From positions 62,001 to 126,000 of the forward strand of contig NZ_JADLJL010000008.1 of assembly GCF_015680235.1 (NCBI RefSeq): 64,000 nucleotides of DNA, read 5' to 3'. The notes beneath the pieces are model-generated. The model saw only the letters and a list, made by a program, of their open reading frames with translations. It did no database searches and was not told the DNA's origin. The position numbers and the translations under genes are program-made. Below are positions 28,641-38,117 of the stretch, one piece after another (positions within the stretch are counted from its first letter, which is position 1; each line of letters opens with the position of its first letter). The DNA is from Pseudomonas guariconensis. Its GTDB lineage: Bacteria > Pseudomonadota > Gammaproteobacteria > Pseudomonadales > Pseudomonadaceae.

Positions 28641-29108
28641 ATGTTCTATCTCATCGCTTACATCAGCAGCGTAGTGCTGATCAACTACGCCTTCTCCAGT
28701 GCGCCGCACCTGGATGTCATCTGGTCCGCCTGGGGCGGGCTGGTGTTCATCCTGCGTGACATGGTGCAGACCCGCTATGGGCATGGCGCGCTACTGGCCA
28801 TGCTGGCGGCCCTGGTGCTGTCCTACGTCACCTCGGAACCGGCCATCGCCCTGGCCAGCGCCACCGCGTTCTTCATTTCCGAGCTGATCGACTGGCTGGT
28901 GTTCAGCGTTACCCGCCGGCCGCTGCGCGACCGCCTGTGGCTGAGCTCGGCGCTGAGCATCCCGGTGGACACTTTCATTTTCTTCGGCATGATCGGCGCC
29001 CTGACACCTGCGGTGATCGGTACGGCGCTGGCTTCGAAGTTCGCCGGCGTCACTGCGGTGTGGCTGGCCATGGCCTGGCGGGCACGCCGCACGGCCGTCG
29101 CGGGCTGA
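28641..29108 (+). CDS. VUT-family (YhhQ-like) queuosine-precursor transporter, short
   Basis: The 155-residue membrane protein is almost entirely hydrophobic, with about five or six segments. It carries the DUF165/VUT features GGLVFILRDMVQTRYG, SELIDWLVFSVTRR and SIPVDTFIFFGMIG. YhhQ in this family imports the queuosine precursors preQ0/preQ1; that function here is inferred. It is shorter than YhhQ (about 220 residues). ATG 28641 follows a REP-containing leader. Confidence 0.8.
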   Translation: MFYLIAYISSVVLINYAFSSAPHLDVIWSAWGGLVFILRDMVQTRYGHGALLAMLAALVLSYVTSEPAIALASATAFFISELIDWLVFSVTRRPLRDRLWLSSALSIPVDTFIFFGMIGALTPAVIGTALASKFAGVTAVWLAMAWRARRTAVAG

Positions 29109-29252
29109 GGCAGGGAGCGCTGCGCGCTTCTCTGGCGACACAAGGCCGCTCCTGCAACGGCCCCAACGCGCGTTGCCAGGTGTAGAATACCGGTCCTTTT
29201 TCAGCGGGCGGCAGCCAGCGTGGCGCGGCCCCGACGCCTTCGAGGACCTGAA

Positions 29253-30434
29253 ATGACCCGTATCGGAACCCCATTGTCGCCCACCGCGACCCGTGTACTG
29301 CTGTGTGGCTGCGGCGAGCTGGGCAAGGAAGTGGTGATCGAGCTGCAGCGCCTGGGTGTCGAAGTGATTGCCGTGGACCGCTACGCCAATGCCCCGGCCA
29401 TGCAGGTTGCGCACCGCAGCCATGTCATCAACATGCTCGATGGCGTTGCCCTGCGTGCGGTGATCGAGGCTGAAAAACCGCACTACATCGTGCCGGAAAT
29501 CGAGGCCATCGCCACCGCGACCCTGGTGGAGCTGGAGAATGAAGGCTTCAACGTGGTCCCCACCGCCCGCGCCACGCAACTGACCATGAACCGTGAGGGC
29601 ATCCGCCGCCTGGCGGCCGAGGAACTGGACCTGCCGACCTCGCCCTACCACTTTGCCGATACCTTCGAAGACTACGCCAAGGCAGTCGCCGACCTGGGCT
29701 ACCCGTGCGTAGTCAAGCCGGTGATGAGCTCCTCGGGCAAGGGGCAGAGCCTGCTGCGCAGCGAGGCCGACCTGCAGAAGGCTTGGGACTATGCCCAGGA
29801 GGGTGGCCGTGCTGGCAAGGGCCGGGTGATCATCGAAGGCTTCATCGATTTCGAGTACGAAATCACCTTGCTCACCGTGCGCCACGTGGGCGGCACCACC
29901 TTCCTGGCGCCGGTAGGGCACCGCCAGGAGAAGGGCGACTACCAGGAGTCCTGGCAGCCCCAGGCCATGAGCCCGAAGGCTCTGGCCGAATCCCAGCGGG
30001 TCGCCCAGGCGGTCACCGATGCCTTGGGCGGGCGCGGCCTGTTCGGCGTGGAATTGTTCGTCAAGGGCGATCAGGTGTGGTTCAGCGAGGTCTCGCCGCG
30101 CCCGCACGACACGGGCCTGGTGACTCTGATATCCCAGGACCTGTCGCAGTTCGCCCTGCATGCTCGCGCCATCCTCGGTTTGCCGATTCCGGTGGTACGC
30201 CAGTTCGGCCCGTCGGCCTCGGCGGTGATCCTGCCGCAAGGCAAATCGCAGCAGACCTCGTTCGCCAACCTGGGCGCAGCGTTGAGCGAGCCGGATACCG
30301 CGATCCGTCTGTTCGGCAAACCGGAAATCGACGGCCAGCGTCGCATGGGCGTGTGCCTGGCTCGTGACGAGTCGATCGAGGCGGCCCGGGCCAAGGCCAC
30401 CCGCGCGTCGCAGGCGGTCAAGGTCGAGTTCTGA
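29253..30434 (+). CDS. purT: Formate-dependent GAR transformylase (phosphoribosylglycinamide formyltransferase 2)
   Basis: PurT uses formate and ATP to formylate GAR, an alternative to PurN in purine synthesis. The 393-residue ATP-grasp enzyme has [20 protein letters not shown] at the N-terminus, the [20 protein letters not shown] binding region, the ATP-grasp loop [10 protein letters not shown] and the metal-site stretch [19 protein letters not shown] 29253 is preceded by GAGGACCTGAA. An extended -10 (TGTAGAAT, about 29180) lies upstream. Confidence 0.97.
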   Translation: MTRIGTPLSPTATRVLLCGCGELGKEVVIELQRLGVEVIAVDRYANAPAMQVAHRSHVINMLDGVALRAVIEAEKPHYIVPEIEAIATATLVELENEGFNVVPTARATQLTMNREGIRRLAAEELDLPTSPYHFADTFEDYAKAVADLGYPCVVKPVMSSSGKGQSLLRSEADLQKAWDYAQEGGRAGKGRVIIEGFIDFEYEITLLTVRHVGGTTFLAPVGHRQEKGDYQESWQPQAMSPKALAESQRVAQAVTDALGGRGLFGVELFVKGDQVWFSEVSPRPHDTGLVTLISQDLSQFALHARAILGLPIPVVRQFGPSASAVILPQGKSQQTSFANLGAALSEPDTAIRLFGKPEIDGQRRMGVCLARDESIEAARAKATRASQAVKVEF

Positions 30435-30456
30435 TGGCCAAGGTCTGTGCGGTAGT

Positions 30457-30535
30457 GCAGCCCGAAGGGCTGGGTGATCTCCCACAACCTTTGTAGGAGC
30501 GGCCTTGCGCCGCGAAGGGGCCGCAACGCGGCCCC
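30457..30535 (+). terminator. REP-variant and GC hairpin between purT and MFS gene
   Basis: Downstream of purT there is the CCCGAAGGGCTGGGTGATCT module, then a REP variant TAGGAGCGGCCTTGCGCCGC. A perfect 8-bp hairpin GGGGCCGC-AAC-GCGGCCCC (30517-30535) follows. Only a weak T tract comes after it, so termination is likely but not certain. Confidence 0.5.
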
Positions 30536-30541
30536 CGCCTT

Positions 30542-31843
30542 TCAAAGTTTTGCGTTGCGGGTCTCTTTCAAACACAACACGGCAATCAGGCTGATCACGG
30601 CCGCTGCCGACACATAGCCGCCCACCCAGCTCAACCCACCCAGGGTCACCAGCTTCTGGGCGAAGAACGGTGCCGCCGAGGCGCCGACGATGCCGCCCAG
30701 GTTGTAGGCCGCCGAAGCGCCGGTATAGCGCACATGGGTCGGGAACAGTTCAGGCAGCAAGGCACCCATCGGGGCGAAGGTCACGCCCATCAGGAACAGC
30801 TCGATGGCCAGGAACAGTGCCACGCCCGTGGTCGAGCCGGAGGTCAGCAGCGGCTCCATGGTGAACCCAGACGCCACGGCCAGCAGGGCGCCGACGATCA
30901 GCACCGGCTTGCGCCCGTAGCGGTCGCTCAACCAGGCCGACAATGGCGTGGCCAGGGCCATGAAGACCACGGCGAAGCACAGCATGCCCAGGAAGCTCTG
31001 GCGGGTGTAGCCCAGGGTCGAGACCCCGTAGCTCAGGGAAAACACCGTGGAGATATAGAACAGCGCATAGCACACCACCATCGCCAGGGCACCCAGCAAG
31101 GTCGGCAGCCAGTACTTGGCGAACAGGTCGACCACCGGCAGTTTCACCCGCTCATGGCGTGCCACGGCTTTGGCGAACACCGGGCTCTCCTCGAGCTTCA
31201 GGCGCACATACAGGCCCACCACCACCAGCGCGGCGCTGAGCAGGAACGGAATGCGCCAGCCCCACTCGCGGAACTGCTCGTCGCTCAGTACCAAGGCCAA
31301 GCCCAGGAACAGGCCGTTGGCGGCCAGGAAGCCGATCGAAGGGCCCAATTGCGGGAACATGCCGAACCAGGCCCGCTTGCCTTCGGGCGCATTCTCGGTG
31401 GCCAGCAGCGCCGCGCCACCCCATTCGCCGCCCAGCCCCAGGCCTTGGCCGAAGCGCAGCAGGCAGAGCAGTACCGGTGCCCAGATACCGATGCTGTCAT
31501 AGCCTGGCAATACGCCGATCAGCGTGGTGGAGACGCCCATCAGCAACAGCGAGGCGACCAGGGTCGACTTGCGCCCGATACGGTCGCCGAAGTGGCCGAA
31601 CAGCGCCGAGCCCAGCGGGCGCGCTAGGAAGGCGATGCCGAAGGTGATGAAGGCCGCGAGCATCTGCGCGGTGCCCGAGCCCGACGGGAAAAACACCGGG
31701 CCGATCACCAGGGCGGCGGCGGTGGCATAGACGTAGAAATCGTAGAATTCGATGGCGGTGCCGATGAAGCTGGCTGTTGCCACCCGCGCAGGCGAGTTGA
31801 CCGGGGCTGCCGGGGTGTCGGCATAGGTGCTGCTGGTTGTCAT
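30542..31843 (-). CDS. MFS transporter, metabolite:H+ symporter type
   Basis: The 433-residue protein has twelve predicted membrane segments. Its MHS-family hallmarks include GTAIEFYDFYVYATAAALV in the first segment, FGHFGDRIGRKSTLV in the first cytoplasmic loop, GLGLGGEWGGAALLATE and LSDRYGRKPVLIVGA. Relatives transport dicarboxylates, shikimate, betaine or proline; the substrate is not predictable here. ATG 31843 has CAGGGA upstream. Nothing further was recognised in the 257 bases upstream. Confidence 0.9.
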   Translation of the reverse strand: MTTSSTYADTPAAPVNSPARVATASFIGTAIEFYDFYVYATAAALVIGPVFFPSGSGTAQMLAAFITFGIAFLARPLGSALFGHFGDRIGRKSTLVASLLLMGVSTTLIGVLPGYDSIGIWAPVLLCLLRFGQGLGLGGEWGGAALLATENAPEGKRAWFGMFPQLGPSIGFLAANGLFLGLALVLSDEQFREWGWRIPFLLSAALVVVGLYVRLKLEESPVFAKAVARHERVKLPVVDLFAKYWLPTLLGALAMVVCYALFYISTVFSLSYGVSTLGYTRQSFLGMLCFAVVFMALATPLSAWLSDRYGRKPVLIVGALLAVASGFTMEPLLTSGSTTGVALFLAIELFLMGVTFAPMGALLPELFPTHVRYTGASAAYNLGGIVGASAAPFFAQKLVTLGGLSWVGGYVSAAAVISLIAVLCLKETRNAKL

Positions 31844-32100
31844 TATGTAGGTCCCTGACAGTCGAGTGCTCCTTCGTGGGCAGCCCGAACCCTTGCCAGG
31901 CAGGCAGGGGCGCGTGGGCGCCGGAGCGAACAGTAGTGAGTCGCCCAACTGACGATAGCCCAAGGGATAGGAGGGGAGCGGGCTGTTCTGGGTGGTGAAG
32001 CAGGACCGCGGGGCGTGTCAGTGAGGCGGACTGGCCGTCGGACGCCGGGTGCGGGTAGCGGGCGGGACGGCAGGGCTGGGTAAGCGTGACCCGAGTATAG

Positions 32101-33303
32101 CTACCGGGTCACGGTCCATACCAGTACCTTGCTGGCGCAATTGTCCTCTGTTTCGAGGATTTCCAGGCGATAGCGACCGATCTTCAGGCAAACGGCGCTT
32201 TCCGGAATGCTTTCCAGGGCTTCGGTGACCAGACCGTTGAGGGTCTTCGGCCCGCCGTCGCAGGGCAGGTGCCAGCCGAGGCTGCGGTTGATCTCGCGCA
32301 GCGAAGCGGTGCCTTCGATCACGTAGCGGCCATCGTCCAGCGGGTGGACGTGGGGGTTGTCGAGGGACTGTTCATCTTCGAACTCGCCGACGATTTCCTC
32401 GAGGATGTCCTCCAAGGTGACGATCCCCAGCACTTCGCCATATTCGTCGACCACCACGCCCAGGCGCCGTTGCTGTTTGTGGAAGTTCAGCAGCTGCATC
32501 TGCAGCGGCGTGCTTTCGGGAACGAAATAGGGTTCGTAGCAGGCGGCCCGCAACGCCTCGCGGGTCAGTTCGGCACGGGGCAGCAGGTGGCTGATCTGCT
32601 TAGTGTTGAGGATGGCTTCGACCTGGTTGATGTCGCTGTGGTAGACCGGCAGGCGGGTATGGCGGCTGACGATCAGCTGCTCGATGATCTGCTCGATCGG
32701 CTCGTCCAGGTTGATGCCGTCCACTTCGTTGCGCGGCACCAGAATGTCGTTGACGGTGATCTTGTCCAGCGATTGCAGGCCGTCCAGCAGGCCCGCGCGT
32801 GGTGCCTCGAAGGGTTCGGCGTCGTCGAAGTCGTCGTGTTCCTCCGGGTGCAGGGCCAGCGCCGTGGGCTGGATGCGAAACGGCCGCAGGAGCAGCTTGG
32901 CGCAGCCATCGAGCAGGCAGGCCAGCGGTTGCAATACCACCAGCGGCCAGCGCAGCAAGGCGCCGAGGGTGACGAAGGCCTGCGGGTTGCGCCTGGCCAT
33001 ACGCCGCGGCAGGTATTCGGCCAGGATCAGCAAGGTGAAGGTGGCTGCCAGGCCTGCCAGCCAGAAGCCGTGCTCACCGTTGTAGCGTTGGCCAGCCAGG
33101 CAGGCCAGGCCTAGCACCAGCAACTTGCCCAGGCTCGCGCACAGCACCACGGCTTGGGCGGGCAGGGCCGGTTCGGCAGTTTCAGCGGGGCGCTGGTGGC
33201 CATTGAGCAGTTGGCGGGCTGCGTCTACCGCGGTGAACAGCGCCGCCCAGAGCAGCGCCAGTGCCAAGGTGCCGAGTAGCGGAGCGTACGGCAGGGTGTC
33301 CAT
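32101..33303 (-). CDS. CBS-domain HlyC/CorC-family membrane protein
   Basis: The 400-residue protein has four N-terminal hydrophobic segments in a diverged DUF21 (residues 1-140), a CBS pair (about 185-310; VNDILVPRNEVDGINLD and VVVDEYGEVLGIVTLEDILEEIVGE) and a C-terminal CorC_HlyC domain. Relatives are linked to magnesium or cobalt efflux; the substrate is inferred only at family level. It starts nine bases after the end of the CcsA-like gene, so the two form an operon. Confidence 0.9.
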   Translation of the reverse strand: MDTLPYAPLLGTLALALLWAALFTAVDAARQLLNGHQRPAETAEPALPAQAVVLCASLGKLLVLGLACLAGQRYNGEHGFWLAGLAATFTLLILAEYLPRRMARRNPQAFVTLGALLRWPLVVLQPLACLLDGCAKLLLRPFRIQPTALALHPEEHDDFDDAEPFEAPRAGLLDGLQSLDKITVNDILVPRNEVDGINLDEPIEQIIEQLIVSRHTRLPVYHSDINQVEAILNTKQISHLLPRAELTREALRAACYEPYFVPESTPLQMQLLNFHKQQRRLGVVVDEYGEVLGIVTLEDILEEIVGEFEDEQSLDNPHVHPLDDGRYVIEGTASLREINRSLGWHLPCDGGPKTLNGLVTEALESIPESAVCLKIGRYRLEILETEDNCASKVLVWTVTR

Positions 33304-33312
33304 GGGCGGCCG

Positions 33313-34122
33313 TCAGATATGCAGGATGAATTCACGTACCAGCTTGCTGCCGAAATAGGCCAGCATCAGCAGGCAGAAACCGGCGAGCGTCCAGCGGATC
33401 GCCTTGTGGCCGCGCCAGCCCAGGCGGGTGCGCCCCCACAGCAACAAGCCGAACACCACCCAGGCGATGCAGGACAGCAAGGTCTTGTGCACCAGGTGCT
33501 GGGCGAACAGGTTCTCCAGGAACAGCCAGCCGGAAAGCAGCGACAGCGAGAGCAGGCCCCAGCCCGCCCAGAGGAAGCCGAACAGCAGGCTCTCCATGGT
33601 TTGCAGGGGCGGGAAGTTGCGGATCAGCCCTGAGGGGTGCTTGTGCTTGAGCTGGTGGTCCTGCAGCAACAGCAACAGGGCCTGGAACACGGCGATGGTG
33701 AACAGGCCATAGGCCAGGATCGACAGCAGTATATGCGCCAGGATCCCGGGTTCCTCGTTGACCAGCGGTACGGTGCCGGGCGGTGCGAACTGGGCCAGCA
33801 GGGCAGTGATGGCGCCGAGCGGGAACAACAGCATCAGCAGGTTTTCCACCGGAATGCGCAGACAGGCCAGCAGGGTCAGGCCGATCACTGCCACGGCGAT
33901 CAGGCTGGCGGCGCTGAAGAAGTCCAGGCTCAGGCCCAGGGGGGTGATCAACTGGAAGAACAGGGCGCCGCCCTGGGCAAGCACGGCAAAGGCGCCGAGC
34001 AGGCCGAGCAGGCGTTTGTCGACCTTGCGGCCCTGGGCGAGGTAGGCACCCTGGTAGATCGCTGCAGCTATATAAAGGCCGGCGGCGATCAGGTTGGGGA
34101 TGAGGCTGGGAGAGGAGACCAT
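33313..34122 (-). CDS. CcsA/YpjD-like cytochrome c assembly family membrane protein
   Basis: The 269-residue protein has about eight membrane helices and the cytochrome-C-assembly features GILAHILLSILAYGLFTIAVFQALLL and HLVHKTLLSCIAWVVFGLLLWGRTRLGWRG (conserved histidines, WG motif). The gene next to ffh in gammaproteobacteria is usually this YpjD-type protein. Whether it binds haem is not known. ATG 34122 has GGTCTCCTCTC complementarity at moderate quality; the start matches the family. Confidence 0.88.
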   Translation of the reverse strand: MVSSPSLIPNLIAAGLYIAAAIYQGAYLAQGRKVDKRLLGLLGAFAVLAQGGALFFQLITPLGLSLDFFSAASLIAVAVIGLTLLACLRIPVENLLMLLFPLGAITALLAQFAPPGTVPLVNEEPGILAHILLSILAYGLFTIAVFQALLLLLQDHQLKHKHPSGLIRNFPPLQTMESLLFGFLWAGWGLLSLSLLSGWLFLENLFAQHLVHKTLLSCIAWVVFGLLLWGRTRLGWRGHKAIRWTLAGFCLLMLAYFGSKLVREFILHI

Positions 34123-34199
34123 AAGTCCTGGTTGGCGAGCCTTAAAGAGACGGAGTGTGGCATAGATCGCCGCTGCCAAGGAAGACCGGCAGGCCCCAT

Positions 34200-34344
34200 C
34201 GCCGGTGAGCCGGCGTCCACCTGTCCTGCGCTGTTTTCAGAGACACCGCCATACCTGTGGGAGATTCTATGGTTGTGGGCAAGCCGACTCCCACTGGTGC
34301 AGCGCCAACCACACCCTGTGGGAGCCGGCTTGCCGGCGATGGGG
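34200..34344. repeat. REP-like elements of the GCCGGCTTGCCGGCGAT type
   Basis: The 368-base gap between the CcsA-like gene and ffh contains a degenerate GCCGGTGAGCCGGC palindrome near 34200 and a partial element with GTGGGCAAGCCGACTCCCAC (34275-34294). A full GTGGGAGCCGGCTTGCCGGC element lies at 34318-34342. The rest is presumed promoter and leader of ffh. Confidence 0.65.
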
Positions 34345-34399
34345 GCGCCGACCATCCAGATCCGGTGGCGCCAAGGTGTGCGCCGTCGCCGCTCTTCGC

Positions 34400-34405
34400 T
34401 ATAAT
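34400..34405 (+). promoter_or_regulatory. Probable -10 of ffh
   Basis: A perfect TATAAT hexamer lies 86 bases before the ffh start. No convincing -35 is seen at 16-18 bases upstream. Confidence 0.45.
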
Positions 34406-34490
34406 CGCCGCCTTGCTGTGCCCAGCGCGTGTACATGTTCACCTGGGCGCCTGAAAAACCTCGGCTTCACTAGGGCCTGAAAGGATCACC

Positions 34491-35867
<1,377 letters not shown>

Positions 35868-35876
35868 CGTCATTCA

Positions 35877-35906
35877 GGGTGGCTGCCTTTAATAGGGCAG
35901 CCACCC
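35877..35906 (+). terminator. Perfect hairpin after ffh
   Basis: GGGTGGCTGCC-N8-GGCAGCCACCC forms an 11-bp perfect stem ten bases after the ffh stop. It lacks a following T run, so it may be an attenuating or RNA-stabilising structure rather than a classic terminator. Confidence 0.5.
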
Positions 35907-36103
35907 GGAACCCCCCGCCTTGGCGGGAACTGATGTCGCGAAATTCGCGGCTTAACTGGCAGATCTGAACGGCGCGGCAGGCCCTCGCCGAAAAAGGCAT
36001 TTGCAAATGTCCGTGTATTCCCCGAGAATATGCGGCCTTTTGGGCACCCTGTGCCCATTTGGGCATTCAGATTTGCAGCACCGACTATAGGAACGATGTT
36101 CAC

Positions 36104-36355
36104 ATGGTAACCATCCGTCTTGCCCGTGGCGGCTCGAAAAAGCGCCCATTCTACCACCTGACCGTGACCAACTCGCGTAACGCCCGTGACGGCCGTTTCG
36201 TTGAGCGCGTTGGCTTCTTCAACCCGATCGCATCGGGCGCCGAAGTCAAGCTGTCGGTCAACCAGGAACGCGTCAACTACTGGCTGAGCCAGGGCGCGCA
36301 GCCGTCTGAGCGTGTTGCTCAGCTGCTGAAGGACGCTGCCAAGGCCGCTGCCTGA
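36104..36355 (+). CDS. rpsP: 30S ribosomal protein S16
   Basis: The 83-residue product begins [20 protein letters not shown] and contains [17 protein letters not shown], which identifies bS16. It is the first gene of the classical rpsP-rimM-trmD-rplS operon. ATG 36104 is chosen over in-frame upstream codons by the invariant family N-terminus. The 236-base leader back to ffh holds the post-ffh hairpin and presumably the operon promoter. Confidence 0.98.
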   Translation: MVTIRLARGGSKKRPFYHLTVTNSRNARDGRFVERVGFFNPIASGAEVKLSVNQERVNYWLSQGAQPSERVAQLLKDAAKAAA

Positions 36356-36360
36356 GCAGT

Positions 36361-36897
36361 ATGAACGCGACGCCAGAAAACGCTGACGCCCTCATTGTCG
36401 TCGGCAAGATTTTTTCGGTTCACGGCGTTCGCGGCGAGGTGAAGGTGTACTCCTTTACCGATCCGATTGAAAACCTGTTGGATTATCCGCGCTGGACGCT
36501 TCGGCATGAAGGCAAGGTAAAGCAGGTCGAGCTGGTCAACGGTCGTGGCTCCCAGAAGGGCCTGGTCGTGAAATTGAAAGGCCTCGACGATCGTGACGAA
36601 GCACGTCTTTTGAGCGGTTACGAAATCTGCATCCCGCGGAGCCTTTTGCCCAACCTGGCAGCTGACGAGTACTACTGGTACCAGTTGGTGGGCCTGAAGG
36701 TCATCAATCAGGACGAACAGCTGTTCGGCAAGATCGATCACCTGTTGGAGACCGGTGCGAACGATGTAATGGTGGTCAAGCCTTGCGCAGGCAGCCTGGA
36801 TGATCGCGAGCGTCTGTTGCCCTATACGGAGCAATGCGTGCTGGCAGTCGACCTGGAAGCAGGCGTGATGCGAGTCGAATGGGACGCGGATTTCTAG
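36361..36897 (+). CDS. rimM: 16S rRNA maturation protein RimM
   Basis: RimM helps assemble the head of the 30S subunit. The 178-residue protein has the N-terminal beta-barrel (VGKIFSVHGVRGEVKVYSFTD) and the PRC-barrel (DEYYWYQLVGLKVIN, LFGKIDHLLETGANDVMVV, LLPYTEQCVLAVDLE). It starts five bases after rpsP. Confidence 0.97.
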   Translation: MNATPENADALIVVGKIFSVHGVRGEVKVYSFTDPIENLLDYPRWTLRHEGKVKQVELVNGRGSQKGLVVKLKGLDDRDEARLLSGYEICIPRSLLPNLAADEYYWYQLVGLKVINQDEQLFGKIDHLLETGANDVMVVKPCAGSLDDRERLLPYTEQCVLAVDLEAGVMRVEWDADF

Positions 36898-36900
36898 ACG

Positions 36901-37653
36901 ATGGGTAACCTTCGCGTAGAGGTCGTCACCCTGTTCCCCGAGATGTTCTCGGCCATCACGGAGTACGGCATTACCAGCCGCGCGGTGAAACAGGGGTTGC
37001 TGCAAGTGACCTGCTGGAACCCGCGGGACTACACCACGGATCGCCACCACACGGTGGATGATCGGCCTTTTGGCGGTGGTCCTGGCATGGTGATGAAGAT
37101 CAAGCCTCTGGAAGATGCCCTGGCCAGCGCCAGGCAGGCGACCGGAGCATCGGCGAAGGTGATCTACCTCTCGCCACAAGGCCGCAAGCTGACCCAGCAG
37201 GCGGTCGAAGGCTTGGCACAACAGGAATCGTTGATCCTGATTGCCGGCCGTTATGAAGGCATCGACGAGCGTTTTATCGAGGCTCATGTCGATGAAGAGT
37301 GGTCGATTGGCGACTATGTGCTTTCCGGTGGCGAGCTGCCGGCCATGGTACTGATCGATGCGGTTACGCGACTGCTGCCCGGAGCTTTAGGGCATGTGGA
37401 CTCGGCGCAGGAAGATTCCTTCACCGATGGTCTGCTCGATTGCCCGCACTACACCCGACCGGAGGTGTATGCGGATCAGCGCGTTCCCGACGTGTTGCTT
37501 AGCGGCAACCATGCACACATCCGGCGTTGGCGGTTGAAGCAGTCCCTTGGTAGGACCTTCGAACGACGCGCCGATCTTCTGGAAAGTCGCTCGCTTTCTG
37601 GAGAAGAGAAGAAGCTGCTCGAGGAATACCTCCGCGAGCGGGACGATAGTTAA
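36901..37653 (+). CDS. trmD: tRNA (guanine-N1-)-methyltransferase
   Basis: TrmD makes m1G37 in tRNA using SAM through a trefoil-knot fold. The 250-residue product has [19 protein letters not shown] at the start, the knot motifs [11 protein letters not shown] and [18 protein letters not shown] [19 protein letters not shown], and [14 protein letters not shown] near the end. It follows rimM after three bases. Confidence 0.98.
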   Translation: MGNLRVEVVTLFPEMFSAITEYGITSRAVKQGLLQVTCWNPRDYTTDRHHTVDDRPFGGGPGMVMKIKPLEDALASARQATGASAKVIYLSPQGRKLTQQAVEGLAQQESLILIAGRYEGIDERFIEAHVDEEWSIGDYVLSGGELPAMVLIDAVTRLLPGALGHVDSAQEDSFTDGLLDCPHYTRPEVYADQRVPDVLLSGNHAHIRRWRLKQSLGRTFERRADLLESRSLSGEEKKLLEEYLRERDDS

Positions 37654-37695
37654 CGTATCGATGGTGGATCGAGTTATCCGCCTTAGGAGCACAGC

Positions 37696-38046
37696 ATGAC
37701 CAACAAGATCATCCAGCAGCTCGAAGCCGAGCAGATGAACAAGGAAATCCCTGCCTTCGCACCAGGCGACACCGTTGTCGTCCAGGTCAAAGTGAAGGAA
37801 GGTGACCGTTCCCGTCTGCAGGCATTCGAAGGTGTCGTTATCGCCAAGCGTAACCGCGGCCTGAACAGCGCTTTCACCGTGCGCAAGATCTCCAGCGGCG
37901 TTGGCGTAGAGCGTACCTTCCAGACCTACAGCCCGCAGATCGACAGCCTGTCCGTGAAACGTCGTGGTGACGTGCGTAAGGCCAAGCTGTACTACCTGCG
38001 CGACCTGTCCGGCAAAGCCGCTCGCATCAAGGAAAAACTGTCCTGA
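37696..38046 (+). CDS. rplS: 50S ribosomal protein L19
   Basis: The 116-residue bL19 starts [21 protein letters not shown] and contains [20 protein letters not shown] and [20 protein letters not shown] lies just ahead of the ATG. It is the last gene of the rpsP operon, ahead of a strong terminator. Confidence 0.98.
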   Translation: MTNKIIQQLEAEQMNKEIPAFAPGDTVVVQVKVKEGDRSRLQAFEGVVIAKRNRGLNSAFTVRKISSGVGVERTFQTYSPQIDSLSVKRRGDVRKAKLYYLRDLSGKAARIKEKLS

Positions 38047-38059
38047 GTGCAGTTTGACC

Positions 38060-38111
38060 GGTGGCCGAGGCCACCTTGCGAGAAAAAAAGCAGCCTTCGG
38101 GCTGCTTTTTT
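38060..38111. terminator. Tandem hairpins, bidirectional Rho-independent terminator
   Basis: GGTGGCC-GA-GGCCACC (38060-38075) is followed by a second hairpin, GCAGCC-TTCG-GGCTGC (38090-38105). The second is flanked by seven A on the left and six T on the right, so it can stop transcription from rplS and from the convergent antiporter gene. Confidence 0.92.
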
Positions 38112-38117
38112 GCTTTC

